A stretch of 64,000 nt of DNA, from assembly GCF_002741985.1 (NCBI RefSeq), contig NZ_APHW01000105.1, positions 62,001 through 126,000 of the forward strand, read 5' to 3'. The first letter of the stretch is position 1. Each line of letters starts with the position of its first letter. Of the stretch, positions 7,975 to 16,139 are shown piece after piece. The stretch is from Vibrio rotiferianus CAIM 577 = LMG 21460 (GTDB lineage: Bacteria; Pseudomonadota; Gammaproteobacteria; Enterobacterales; Vibrionaceae). Made by a program: the position numbers and the translations under genes. The notes under the pieces are model-generated. The model was not told the DNA's origin, made no database searches, and saw only the letters and a program-made list of their open reading frames with translations.

Positions 7975-8819
7975 GGCCAGCGGTTAAACGCGAGCTTGTC
8001 GATTACGCTCGCAAACACTATCAGGTCAGTTTGCGAATGGCCTGCCGCGCAGTTGGCATTAGCGACTCAGTCTATCGCTACCGACCAGATCCTCACCGAG
8101 ATGATGAGGTTATCGCGAAATTGCAGGAGACAGCAGAGCGGTATCCCGCATACGGATTTGGCAAATTATTTAAAGTACTTAGACGTTGGGGACACCGATG
8201 GAATCATAAGCGAGTCTATCGGGTGTACTGTTCACTCAAGTTAAATCTACGGCGCAAGGGTAAAAAGCGTCTACCGAAACGAAATCCAGCGCCACTGGCA
8301 TGCCCAAAGTCGATCAACAGTTGCTGGTCTATCGACTTCATGAGTGACTCTTTGATCTGCGGCAGGCGCTTTCGTACGTTCAATGTCGTGGACGATTTCA
8401 ACCGTGAGGTGCTAGCGATTGAAGTGGATTTAAATCTGCCAGCACCACGCATTATAAGGGTGCTAGAGCGCATTATTGCCTGGCGAGGGTTCCCCAGTAA
8501 GCTGCGCATGGATAATGGCCCTGAATTTATCTCAACCACTTTGGCTGATTGGGCTGAAGATAACTCAGTTGAACTGGAGTTTATTCACCCAGGCAAACCA
8601 ACGGAGAACTCTTATATAGAGCGATTTAACCGAACTTATCGGACAGAAGTACTCAACATGTACGTGTTCAAAACCCTGAGCGAAGTCCGAGATCTGACAG
8701 AAAAATGGATGAAGGAATACAACGATGAACGCCCTCATGACTCACTCGATGATTTGACTCCTTGGGAGTATTTAGCAAGGCATGAAAGTAGGAAAAACTC
8801 TAATTTAGAGTGCCACTAA
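7962..8819 (+). CDS. IS3-family OrfB transposase (rve/DDE integrase), produced as OrfAB by -1 frameshift
   Basis: The frame is open from the A7G slippery site to 8819, with a possible independent ATG at 8034. It has the HTH_21 region (YPAYGFGKLFKVLRR) and a retroviral-integrase core with the DDE residues in SIDFMSD, RMDNGPEF and ENSYIERFNRT. The C-terminal NDERPHDSLDDLTPWEYL is typical of the IS407 group. No stops or frame breaks are seen, so the element may be active. Confidence 0.88.
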   Translation, partial: KKAVRPAVKRELVDYARKHYQVSLRMACRAVGISDSVYRYRPDPHRDDEVIAKLQETAERYPAYGFGKLFKVLRRWGHRWNHKRVYRVYCSLKLNLRRKGKKRLPKRNPAPLACPKSINSCWSIDFMSDSLICGRRFRTFNVVDDFNREVLAIEVDLNLPAPRIIRVLERIIAWRGFPSKLRMDNGPEFISTTLADWAEDNSVELEFIHPGKPTENSYIERFNRTYRTEVLNMYVFKTLSEVRDLTEKWMKEYNDERPHDSLDDLTPWEYLARHESRKNSNLECH

Positions 8820-8835
8820 AACCGGGAGGGTTACA

Positions 8836-9120
8836 GTTATCTTGGAAAAGTTTTACTCTGTAGATGAAGCCATTCAGTTTGCCAACTCTGTTGAATTCAG
8901 CTTACATGCAGGAATCTTTACGAATAACCTACATGTAGCATTAACGGCTGCAAATTCCATTGAAGCTGGAGGGGTGATGATTAATGACTCTTCTGATTAC
9001 CGATTTGATGCAATGCCTTTTGGAGGCTTTAAATATGGAAGCATGGGGCGAGAGGGAGTGCGCTTTGCATATGAAGAAATGACACAACCCCGAGTGATTT
9101 GTTTAAATAACATTCTCTAA
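8836..9120 (+). pseudogene. 3' remnant of an aldehyde dehydrogenase gene
   Basis: Only the last 90 or so residues remain. They read as the C-terminus of an NAD(P)-dependent aldehyde dehydrogenase: VDEAIQFANSVEFSLHAGIF, then FGGFKYGSMGREGVRFAYEEMTQ. The catalytic cysteine and Rossmann fold are missing. The 5' part is cut off exactly at the IS3 end (8835) and is not present on the other side of the element, so a deletion adjacent to the insertion removed it. The substrate of the parent enzyme cannot be told. Confidence 0.8.
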
Positions 9121-9345
9121 AAACTAATTATTGATTAGATAGTTGGCTTGGTTTAGGCTGGCTTAAAAATTAAACAGGTTGATTTGTCTGTCTTAATGCA
9201 TTAATAGGGTGATGATTTATTTTATAATAGTTCACTGTGTTTCCATTCTTGTATTTAACTTTAACTAGCATATATACCTCACTATATGGTTGTTTATTAA
9301 CTCGAGCCAAATTGTTAGCAAAGCAATAATCTAGTTAGAGTTTTT

Positions 9346-9380
9346 ATCCTACATAAGATATGCTTATGTAGGATTTTTTT
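9346..9380 (+). terminator. rho-independent terminator
   Basis: A perfect 12-bp stem, ATCCTACATAAG / CTTATGTAGGAT (9346-9357 and 9363-9374), with a 5-base loop is followed by six Ts. It is oriented for rightward transcripts and would end the truncated aldehyde dehydrogenase transcript. Its T run overlaps the stop codon of the opposite-strand regulator. The rest of the 9121-9345 gap is AT-rich with no gene visible. Confidence 0.8.
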
Positions 9381-9981
9381 ATCGATGTAATTCTGCAACA
9401 CACATTGTAAAAATAATAATATCACTAGTATTATTTATATATTGATGAGGCATATCTGTTCTTGCAATTGCTGATGAGCCTTGCTTTAGTTCGGTTTTTT
9501 CACCATCAATATCTAACGTAAGTTTACCTTGGTCCACATGTAATAGCTCATTGGTTCCATGAGGGTGTCCAGAAGACTCAAATTTTTCACCAGGCATAAT
9601 TGTCCATTGCCATAGTTCTATCATATCAGGCCCTTTAGTCCCTGCTAACAAGCAAGCTTTGCCACCTGACGGGCCTTGCCAGAGAACAGGGATATCTTCT
9701 GCTTGAATTACATTAATTTTAGGCTCTTGTGCTACATTGACTATTTCAGCAACAGAAATGCCTAGAGCTGCCGATAGTTTGCACAGGATTGATATACTTG
9801 GATTTGCTGTACCTTTTTCTACCTCAACTAACATCCCTTTACTGACTCCAGCCTTTTTGGCTAAAAAGTCCAGAGATAGTTTCTGTTTCTTTCGATGTTC
9901 TTTAAGCCTTGATGAAACTGCCAAGCTGACAGATTCAACATTAGCCCCACTACTGGTCGATACATTTACTTTCTTGTTCAT
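9379..9981 (-). CDS. XRE-family regulator with C-terminal cupin domain
   Basis: From the ATG at 9981 the product has 200 residues; a longer frame to 10068 is less likely because its extra residues are unlike the family. Residues 22-80 are a Cro/C1 helix-turn-helix (SRLKEHRKKQKLSLDFLAKK, VEKGTANPSISIL). Residues 100-200 form a small beta-barrel cupin with GHPHGTNELLHVDQGKLTL. Proteins of this layout often control amino-acid or polyamine catabolism or export; an aldehyde dehydrogenase remnant next door fits a lost catabolic operon, but this is only suggestive. Confidence 0.8.
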   Translation of the reverse strand: MNKKVNVSTSSGANVESVSLAVSSRLKEHRKKQKLSLDFLAKKAGVSKGMLVEVEKGTANPSISILCKLSAALGISVAEIVNVAQEPKINVIQAEDIPVLWQGPSGGKACLLAGTKGPDMIELWQWTIMPGEKFESSGHPHGTNELLHVDQGKLTLDIDGEKTELKQGSSAIARTDMPHQYINNTSDIIIFTMCVAELHR

Positions 9982-10359
9982 TAAATAGGCATATCCGTTA
10001 CAAATAGGTATCTCATTATATCTACAATTACTCCATATTTGGGAATAGAGCTTGATATTTTGTCGCAAGAATGGCTTTTTTCCTAATTTGAATTGGAGTG
10101 AACAGGACTTTTTTAGCGAATTCGAGTGAACTAAATCAGAACCTTACGATCAGAATAATAATACTCACTCACTGGCTACGATTTCATGAGAAAGCCTTAA
10201 GATATAACCAACAACAGGCATCAGTACAATACCTCTCTTATCAATCGAGTTTAGTTCACTATTTTGGATTGACGAAGAAGTGATAGATGATTAGAAGCAA
10301 TCTAACCAGTAAAATCGGTATAGGCTAAGACAGTTTTGTGATCTCACGATAGCTACAAT
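9982..10359. other. intergenic, no supported gene
   Basis: It holds the promoter side of the XRE-cupin gene. Short frames here have no recognisable product. The right part leads into insertion-sequence debris. Confidence 0.4.
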
Positions 10360-10458
10360 CTAATGGTGAAGCGCTATTTCCCCTTGCCTTTAAGAGCGGT
10401 ACAAGGCTTTATTGACTCCGTATTGAGACTGGTAAATGTACTATCAGTTTGTCCACTA
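10360..10458 (+). pseudogene. small fragment of an IS5-family transposase
   Basis: About 33 codons match the part of the IS5-type transposase seen twice more in this window (31087 and 41674): MVKRYFPLPLRAVQGFIDSV corresponds to MVKRIFSMPLRALQGFLDSV. Nothing of the rest of the transposase is left; the frame runs straight into an IS3 remnant at 10462. Confidence 0.7.
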
Positions 10459-10461
10459 AAC

Positions 10462-11547
10462 ATGAATAACAATAAAAAGCGTACCGTTCATACGTCAGAA
10501 TTCAAAGCAACTAAATCTCTCCCTGTCCCAAATCTATACATGGTGCAGGAAGGTCAACATGACATCCGACAATAGCGACCATGAATCGGAAATGGCTGCT
10601 GAGATCGCTAAGTAGAAAAGACAACTCGCAGAGGAAGCCGAAGAGCTAGAAATAGTAAAAAAGGCAACCTACTTCGTGAAAAATCGAAAGTGGTCATCTA
10701 TGAGTTTATGCTGGAGCATTTGATCCAGTTCTCGATAACCAGAATGGCTAGTGTTTTACGTGTTTCAAGAAGTGGGTTTTATCACTGGATTATAAACATG
10801 CATAAAGAGAGTCAGCGTAACCACCGTCGAAAGCAGCTCGACCAAGCGATAAAAGATGCTTTCAATGAGAGCAAAGAACGTGATGGTGCAGGCGTATCAA
10901 AAAATTGCAGAAGAACATGGAGATAGCGAGGATATTAAAACCATCCTAAATAGCAGAAATGTCGAGGGCTTGTTGCAAAGGCGGCTTGCAAATGTAAGGG
11001 GACAACAAATTGTAGTCATAAGGTGACTGTTGCTCCGAATTTGCTCGAGTAAAAATTTGATGCGACGAAGCCAAATGAAAAGTGGGTGAGAGATATCACC
11101 TCTGTAGTGACAAGTGAAGGCTCGCTCTACCTTGCTGTTATCATAGCGTTCTACTCCCGACAGGTTGTTGGTTGGTCTATGAGTGAGCGAATGACGATTT
11201 AGTATGCGATGCTATATCTATGGCGTTGTTTCGTAGAGGCTTCCCTGAAGGCGTTGTCGTGCATAGCGATCGAGGAAGCCAATATTGTTCGTATGACTAT
11301 CACAGTCTGATTGAGCTGATTAGATTGCAGCAGAGTATCAGTAAAAAAGGTGATCGCTGAGATACTGTGCTGAAAGCTTTTTCCACTCTCTAAAGATTGA
11401 AGCTATTCAATATAATCCGTTAATGACACGGGAGCAAATGCGAAAAACGTTTTTGAATATATCAAAGTGGATTAGAAACGGGTTAGAAAACACAGCACTC
11501 TTGGTTATCTGAGCCCAGAGCAATTCGAGTTAAAAGAAGTGGCTTAA
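10462..11547 (+). pseudogene. decayed IS3-family element (orfA/orfB with many stops)
   Basis: A start of orfA (KKRTVHTSEFKATK) is followed by its coiled-coil tail with an internal stop (10603-10690) and by an orfB that keeps MASVLRVSRSGFYHWI, KWVRDITSVVTSEGSLYLAV, SRQVVGWSMSERMT and a LSPEQFELKEVA ending at 11547. Several frame changes and stops, and loss of the region around the last catalytic Glu, make it non-functional. It is a different IS3 lineage from the intact copy at 7632. The gap 11548-11689 holds the element's end and nothing else I can identify. Confidence 0.75.
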
Positions 11548-11689
11548 CTTGTTGTCCGGTCTGGCGGGATCGGAACACGTGTTATTAAACCGATCTTTGA
11601 TAGTTGTAAACACAACATATAATTATCAGTACTAGTGATAGCTTAAAAACACAAGAAACAATCAAACTTTTGTTAATATATTGATATAT

Positions 11690-12637
11690 TTAAAAATCTT
11701 TGTTAGGTGTGGAAATGTTATCATTCTTACCTTGACATAGTATGCGGTACTTACGTGGTGTTAAACCTACATATTTTTTAAAGCAATCATAAAATCTGCT
11801 ACTGGAACTAAAACCTGCCGTAAGAGCTATATCTAATATCGACTTGTCGCTTTCGCTCAAAAGTACTCGCGTATGATTGATTCTCATAGCTGTAATATAT
11901 TGTTTGATTGTAAGTTGCATTACTCGCTGAAAAATACCCATCGCGTAATTTTGGTTTAATTCAACGTGATTTGATATATCTTGAATGGACAAAGGTTGGC
12001 TATGATGCTTAGCGATATACTCTAACATTTGACTAACATAGAATTGAGCATGCTTTGACACTCCGTTGGGCAGAGTTTTTGATGTTTGTTTTGTTAGCAA
12101 AGGTGTCCAGCCTGATAAACCAAAGCGTTTAATCATAAGTCCAATTTCATCAATGGCTATTTGCCTTATTTGCTCGTTTCTTTGTCCTAGTTCATCCTGC
12201 CAACGGAGAATTTCAAACTCACATATCTGCTGAGAGCGATTAGATTGCACAACTCGTCCGTGAGTAATGTAGTTAACTAGCTCGTGGTTAATTGGCCAAG
12301 AAAGGAAGAGATGCATTGGAAGAGTAAATATCGCCATATTGCAGCAATTCCTTGGGTTGGTAAGCCTATGTGGTACACAAGCCCAGAACATCGTTATGTG
12401 TCCAGGTTTAAGCTTTACTAGCTCACCATTAATAAGGTATTCCACGCTGTCATCAAAAGGTACATTTATTTCGACTTGCCCATGCCAATGACTCATGTTC
12501 ATTTTTACAGGTGTTCTTAACTCTACACCTAAGCGTTGATACTCGGAGTAAAGTGAAAGTGGACTTGTATTAGCATGCTCTTTACTAGATGTAATGTCAT
12601 CGTTTACGGTTATAGACGAATTAGTCATGATGATCAA
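11690..12637 (-). CDS. melR: MelR, AraC-family activator of melibiose genes
   Basis: A 315-residue protein that I recognise as very close to enteric MelR: SPLSLYSEYQRLGVELR, HWHGQVEINVPFDDSVEYL, GHITMFWACVPHRL and HAQFYVSQMLEYIAKHH are in place. The N-terminal half is the cupin that senses melibiose; the C-terminal half (about 210-305) has two helix-turn-helix units (ISNHVELNQNYAMGIFQRVM; LDIALTAGFSSSSRFYDCFK). It is divergent from melA with 275 bp between them, the same arrangement as in E. coli, where MelR with CRP activates melAB. ATG at 12637 or 12628 could be the start. Confidence 0.92.
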   Translation of the reverse strand: MIIMTNSSITVNDDITSSKEHANTSPLSLYSEYQRLGVELRTPVKMNMSHWHGQVEINVPFDDSVEYLINGELVKLKPGHITMFWACVPHRLTNPRNCCNMAIFTLPMHLFLSWPINHELVNYITHGRVVQSNRSQQICEFEILRWQDELGQRNEQIRQIAIDEIGLMIKRFGLSGWTPLLTKQTSKTLPNGVSKHAQFYVSQMLEYIAKHHSQPLSIQDISNHVELNQNYAMGIFQRVMQLTIKQYITAMRINHTRVLLSESDKSILDIALTAGFSSSSRFYDCFKKYVGLTPRKYRILCQGKNDNISTPNKDF

Positions 12638-12912
12638 AGTAATTAATTTAGCTTAGGTAATGAACATTATACTACCACGATTTAGGGAAAAATTTGACTC
12701 TACTTTCAATATGTTTCCTAAAAACAATTTCCTAGTAAATAGAATCATTTCCCATTCCTACTTAAATTTTTCCCAATTTCTAATATTTCATCAAAGTCAA
12801 AGAGGTAATCTGAGGATCTGGGAATCATCGTTCATTTATCCGCACGAATTCTCTGACTTTTTATGACAAATTTAAGTTCGTAACCAATCATTGAATCTTT
12901 AAGGAGTGAAAA
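12638..12912. promoter_or_regulatory. melR-melA divergent control region
   Basis: Besides the two promoters, the region holds an 11-bp inverted pair, GGGAAAAATTT (12685-12695) and AAATTTTTCCC (12764-12774), about 69 bp apart, plus related TTTCCCA-type copies between. These are candidates for MelR or repressor contacts, but I cannot match them to the E. coli MelR sites with certainty. A ribosome site AAGGAGTG lies at 12900-12907, just before melA. Confidence 0.4.
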
Positions 12913-14265
12913 GTGAAATACCCAAAAATTACTTTTATCGGTGCAGGATCTACTGTTTTTGTTAAGCACATTCTAGGAGATGTTTTCCATCGCCCAGCAT
13001 TAAAACAATCACATATTGCTTTGATGGATATTGATGAGTTTCGTCTAGAAGAGTCTCAAGTTGTTGTGCAAAAGCTAATGGACTCTGCCGGAGCAACCGG
13101 CACAATTACTTGCCATACCAATCAGAGAGAAGCTTTGGTGGATGCTGACTTTGTTGTAGTAGCATTTCAGATCGGAGGGTATGAACCATGTACAGTTACT
13201 GACTTTGAAGTATGTAAAAAACATGGGATAGAGCAGACTATTGCCGATACACTTGGCCCTGGAGGTATTATGCGAGCGTTACGCAGCATTCCCCACTTAT
13301 GGTCAATTTGTGATGATATGACGGAAGTGTGTCCTAAAGCCACGATGCTCAACTATGTCAACCCTATGGCTATGAATACTTGGGCAATATATGCCAAATA
13401 TCCGCACATCAAACAGATTGGGCTTTGCCACTCAGTTCAGGGTACTGCTGAAGAATTGGCAAGAGATCTGGATATTGAATATCAGGACCTACGATATCGT
13501 TGTGCTGGTATAAATCATATGGCTTTCTATTTGGAGCTTGAGCGTAAAGATAGCAACGGAAACTATGTAAATATCTATCCAGAACTACTAAATGCATATG
13601 AAGAAGGTCGCGCACCAAAATCAAATATACATGGTAACTCACGCTGCGAGAACATTGTACGCTACGAAATGTTTAAGAAGTTAGGTTATTTCGTTACTGA
13701 ATCTTCAGAACACTTTGCGGAATATACTCCTTACTTTCTTAAAGCCAATCGCCCTGATCTTATTGAGCGCTATAAAGTTCCAATTGATGAATACCCTAAG
13801 CGTTGCATTGAACAATTAAGTAGTTGGAACCAAGAGTTAAAAGAGTATAAATCTGTTGACCGAATCGATGTTGAACAGTCTAACGAGTATGCTAGTACGA
13901 TTATTCACTCTCTATGGACAGGAGAACCTAGTGTAATCTATGGTAATGTTCGAAATGATGGGTTAATTGATAATTTACCACAAGGATGTTGTGTTGAGGT
14001 GGCATGTCTAGTTGACAACAATGGTATTCATCCAACTAAAGTAGGGCAAATACCTTCGCACCTAGCTGCACTTATGCAAACGAATATCAATGTTCAGACT
14101 TTACTTACTGAGGCTGTGTTAACTGAAAACAAGGAACGTGTATATCATGCAGTTATGTTAGACCCTCATACAGCAGCAGTGTTGAGCATAGATGAAATCT
14201 ATGCATTAGTGGATAACTTAGTAGAAAACCATGGAGACTGGCTACCAGCGTGGTTACGGTCATAA
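12913..14265 (+). CDS. melA: alpha-galactosidase MelA, glycoside hydrolase family 4
   Basis: 450 residues, the normal length for MelA. The N-terminus has the NAD-binding loop FIGAGSTVF (residues 8-16) and ALMDIDEFRL; further on are DTLGPGGIMRALRS, NYVNPMAMNTW and GLCHSVQGTAEEL, whose Cys and His bind the Mn2+ of GH4 enzymes. GH4 alpha-galactosidases use NAD+ and a divalent metal in an oxidation-elimination mechanism and work in the cytoplasm on melibiose. It starts 275 bp from melR, and is followed by a SemiSWEET gene instead of the usual melB symporter. Translation starts at GTG (12913 is gtg; the protein begins with M-K-Y-P). Confidence 0.93.
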   Translation: MKYPKITFIGAGSTVFVKHILGDVFHRPALKQSHIALMDIDEFRLEESQVVVQKLMDSAGATGTITCHTNQREALVDADFVVVAFQIGGYEPCTVTDFEVCKKHGIEQTIADTLGPGGIMRALRSIPHLWSICDDMTEVCPKATMLNYVNPMAMNTWAIYAKYPHIKQIGLCHSVQGTAEELARDLDIEYQDLRYRCAGINHMAFYLELERKDSNGNYVNIYPELLNAYEEGRAPKSNIHGNSRCENIVRYEMFKKLGYFVTESSEHFAEYTPYFLKANRPDLIERYKVPIDEYPKRCIEQLSSWNQELKEYKSVDRIDVEQSNEYASTIIHSLWTGEPSVIYGNVRNDGLIDNLPQGCCVEVACLVDNNGIHPTKVGQIPSHLAALMQTNINVQTLLTEAVLTENKERVYHAVMLDPHTAAVLSIDEIYALVDNLVENHGDWLPAWLRS

Positions 14266-14452
14266 GATAGACCATAGGAAAAACTGATTATAGGCTGGTC
14301 AGTGTTAGTACTGTCCAGTCTGTTTTTATAAAATAATATTAAATTAGTTAAGGTATGTAATATGTGCATAAGCCATGTTACGAATAGGTAATAAATACTA
14401 TTAACTCTCAAGAAAATTAATAAAAATAGCATTCGTATTAAAAGGATTAATT

Positions 14453-14728
14453 ATGGAGTACTATAGCATTATTGGTTATTTAGCAGCGTGTTTAACGACA
14501 CTATCATTCTTACCTCAGGCAGTAGTGGTCATTAGAACTAGGGATACACGAAGTATCTCTATTACAATGTATATTATGTTTGTATTAGGTGTGTTCTTGT
14601 GGTTTGTTTATGGGGTAATAATTAACAATAGTGTTGTTGTCTTTGCTAATGTGATAACATTTGTTTTTGCATTCCCAATATTGGTTATTAAATACCTTGA
14701 ACAGAGGAAATGTAAGAGAATTAAGTAA
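14453..14728 (+). CDS. SemiSWEET sugar transporter (PQ-loop, three membrane segments)
   Basis: 91 residues with three membrane helices (about 5-25, 38-58, 64-82). The first ends in SFLPQAVVVIRTRDTRSIS, the proline-glutamine PQ-loop signature of the MtN3/SWEET family. Bacterial SemiSWEETs dimerise into a sugar uniporter in the inner membrane. It follows melA on the same strand after 187 bp and may be cotranscribed, which would make it the melibiose (or product galactose/glucose) carrier where enteric operons use MelB. A purine-rich AAAAGGATT lies ahead of the ATG. Substrate is inferred only from position. Confidence 0.82.
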   Translation: MEYYSIIGYLAACLTTLSFLPQAVVVIRTRDTRSISITMYIMFVLGVFLWFVYGVIINNSVVVFANVITFVFAFPILVIKYLEQRKCKRIK

Positions 14729-14794
14729 TTATCATCCCATGATATTTTTAGGTTTAATCGATTTCCCCTGATGGTTCAAGAAAAATAGGATTCC

Positions 14795-14848
14795 ATGAAC
14801 TTATGAACTTATGAACTTATGAACTACAGTCTGAATGCTGTAGTTCAT
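14795..14848. repeat. 8-bp tandem repeat (about 3.9 copies) running into a hairpin
   Basis: ATGAACTT is repeated three times (14795-14818), and a fourth partial copy begins a perfect 11-bp stem ATGAACTACAG / CTGTAGTTCAT (14819-14829 and 14838-14848, loop 8). It lies between the SemiSWEET gene and the tail of a regulator on the other strand. No strong T run follows, so it may be a weak bidirectional terminator; the tandem unit could vary in number between strains. Confidence 0.7.
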
Positions 14849-14952
14849 GCCTAAAATTTCGTAAAACCATCAAATGGAAGTAGTAAAAAGACCATGTTGA
14901 TTAGCTGGTAAGTAAATTCCTACTATTTTTGGGAAATTTAAGCTGTTACTTC

Positions 14953-15882
14953 CTATATTGTTTGGTCTCGGAATTTCTGAGGTGTAATACCTACATGGTT
15001 TTTAAAAGCTGAAAAAAAGGACCCCGGGTGTTTAAAGCCACTGTCATTGGCAATATTTTTTATTGGTTTTCGAGTATTGCTCAGTAACACTTTTGCATGG
15101 TTTATACGCATAATAATCAAATATTGCTTTATTGAGACACTCAGCATATTCTTAAATAACCCCATGGCATATTTTGGATGCAGTTTTACATGGGCAGCAA
15201 TGTCATCGACTTTAATGTCTTTATTGTGATTCTTAGCAATGTAATCAAGCATGAGCTGCACGTTTTTATAGCTTGTATCACTTGGGTGACGAGTAGACCC
15301 ATTGCGCAGGAAGCTGAACATTTCCACATTATAGTCGAACGAGCAGAGGCGGCGTAACATTAAACAAACTTCGTCACTGACTATCCCATTCCTCACGCTA
15401 TTTTCGCTGTGATAGCAGTTAAGCCAACGATTACTTTCTGAAAGGCTGATAACCCCATCAGTCTGAGACGTGATAACCCCACCATGCATCACTTGTTGTA
15501 CAAACTCTTGGGGTAACACCCAACCAAGAAAAGCACTCAATGGTATATTAATGATCCCAAGTATAGCATCGTCACTGACCATACTTACTCTATGAGGCGT
15601 CACCGCCCAAAACACAGCCATCTCTCCAGAAGAGATTTGGACGTTAGCATTGTTGATTGCGTATTCAAGCGTCCCTTCATGCAATACATTGATTTCTACT
15701 TGCTGGTGCCAATGATAGTCAGCCATACAAAAAGGTTTGCGCTGCTCAAAACTCAACTCGGTGTCGACATCAAGTAAAGGTGCTGAGCGCAAATCATTGA
15801 CTAAATAGTTGACGTTTTCAGACTGAAATACTTCTAGGTTAAGCATGTTAAATTGTCCAAATAGCGTTTGATTAGGTGCCAT
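14953..15882 (-). CDS. MelR-like AraC-family regulator of the raffinose genes
   Basis: 309 residues with the same plan as MelR and about the same length: cupin half with MADYHWHQQVEINVLHEGTLEY and GEMAVFWAVTPHRVSM, and a C-terminal pair of helix-turn-helix units (DDIAAHVKLHPKYAMGLFKN; IANDSGFKHPGSFFSAFKNH). It is clearly a paralogue of the protein at 11690. It is divergent from a GH36 alpha-galactosidase gene, with 257 bp between them. A 67-bp block in that gap recurs before the ABC importer, so this regulator most likely controls both. The start at 15882 is preferred; an internal ATG 12 codons later is possible. Confidence 0.88.
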   Translation of the reverse strand: MAPNQTLFGQFNMLNLEVFQSENVNYLVNDLRSAPLLDVDTELSFEQRKPFCMADYHWHQQVEINVLHEGTLEYAINNANVQISSGEMAVFWAVTPHRVSMVSDDAILGIINIPLSAFLGWVLPQEFVQQVMHGGVITSQTDGVISLSESNRWLNCYHSENSVRNGIVSDEVCLMLRRLCSFDYNVEMFSFLRNGSTRHPSDTSYKNVQLMLDYIAKNHNKDIKVDDIAAHVKLHPKYAMGLFKNMLSVSIKQYLIIMRINHAKVLLSNTRKPIKNIANDSGFKHPGSFFSAFKNHVGITPQKFRDQTI

Positions 15883-16033
15883 AAAGTAAGTTTTCTGGAT
15901 AAGCCTATCAGATGGTGTTTGTTTGAAATGTGATCCATATTTGCTTTGTGAGCTTGTTTGTAAGGGGGAGTAAGGTTTTATGCTTAGTGTGGAATATGTA
16001 ATTTGGTTTTGCTTTTCATCTAAAGAATCTTAA

Positions 16034-16100
16034 AAAGTAAGGTTTGGTGACGTGGGTGTTTATTTCGATTTGATGACAAAAGAAGAGTCGTTTAATTTGA
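16034..16100 (+). promoter_or_regulatory. activator-type promoter block, copy A (ahead of the GH36 gene)
   Basis: This 67-bp stretch aligns without gaps to 21769-21835. Shared parts include AAAGTAAG, TTGGTGA.GTG.GG, GATTTGATGA and AGAGTCG..TAATTTGA. The right end looks like a poor -35 (TTGATG) and a -10-like TTTAAT, with the conserved upstream parts as candidate sites for the MelR-like regulator encoded to the left. It ends 39 bp before the ATG of the GH36 gene. Confidence 0.6.
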
Positions 16101-16139
16101 CTGCAAGTTAATCGTTTGCCACATGTCGAGTAAGGTGTA

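Larger units (their letters stand above)
7632..8835 (+). mobile_element. IS3-family insertion sequence (IS407-like group), apparently intact
   Basis: The element begins TGTAACCCTCCC at 7632 and ends GGGAGGGTTACA at 8835, a 12-bp terminal inverted repeat that continues imperfectly inwards (both ends carry an AATTAGAGTTTTT-type stretch). It encloses orfA and orfB with the arrangement of IS3. I see no target duplication, and only the tail of an aldehyde dehydrogenase lies to the right, so the insertion was accompanied or followed by a deletion. Confidence 0.85.

Noticed and set aside
10098..10283. Frame of 61 residues before the IS5 fragment
   Set aside because: No ribosome site, no known domain, and it adjoins insertion-sequence debris.
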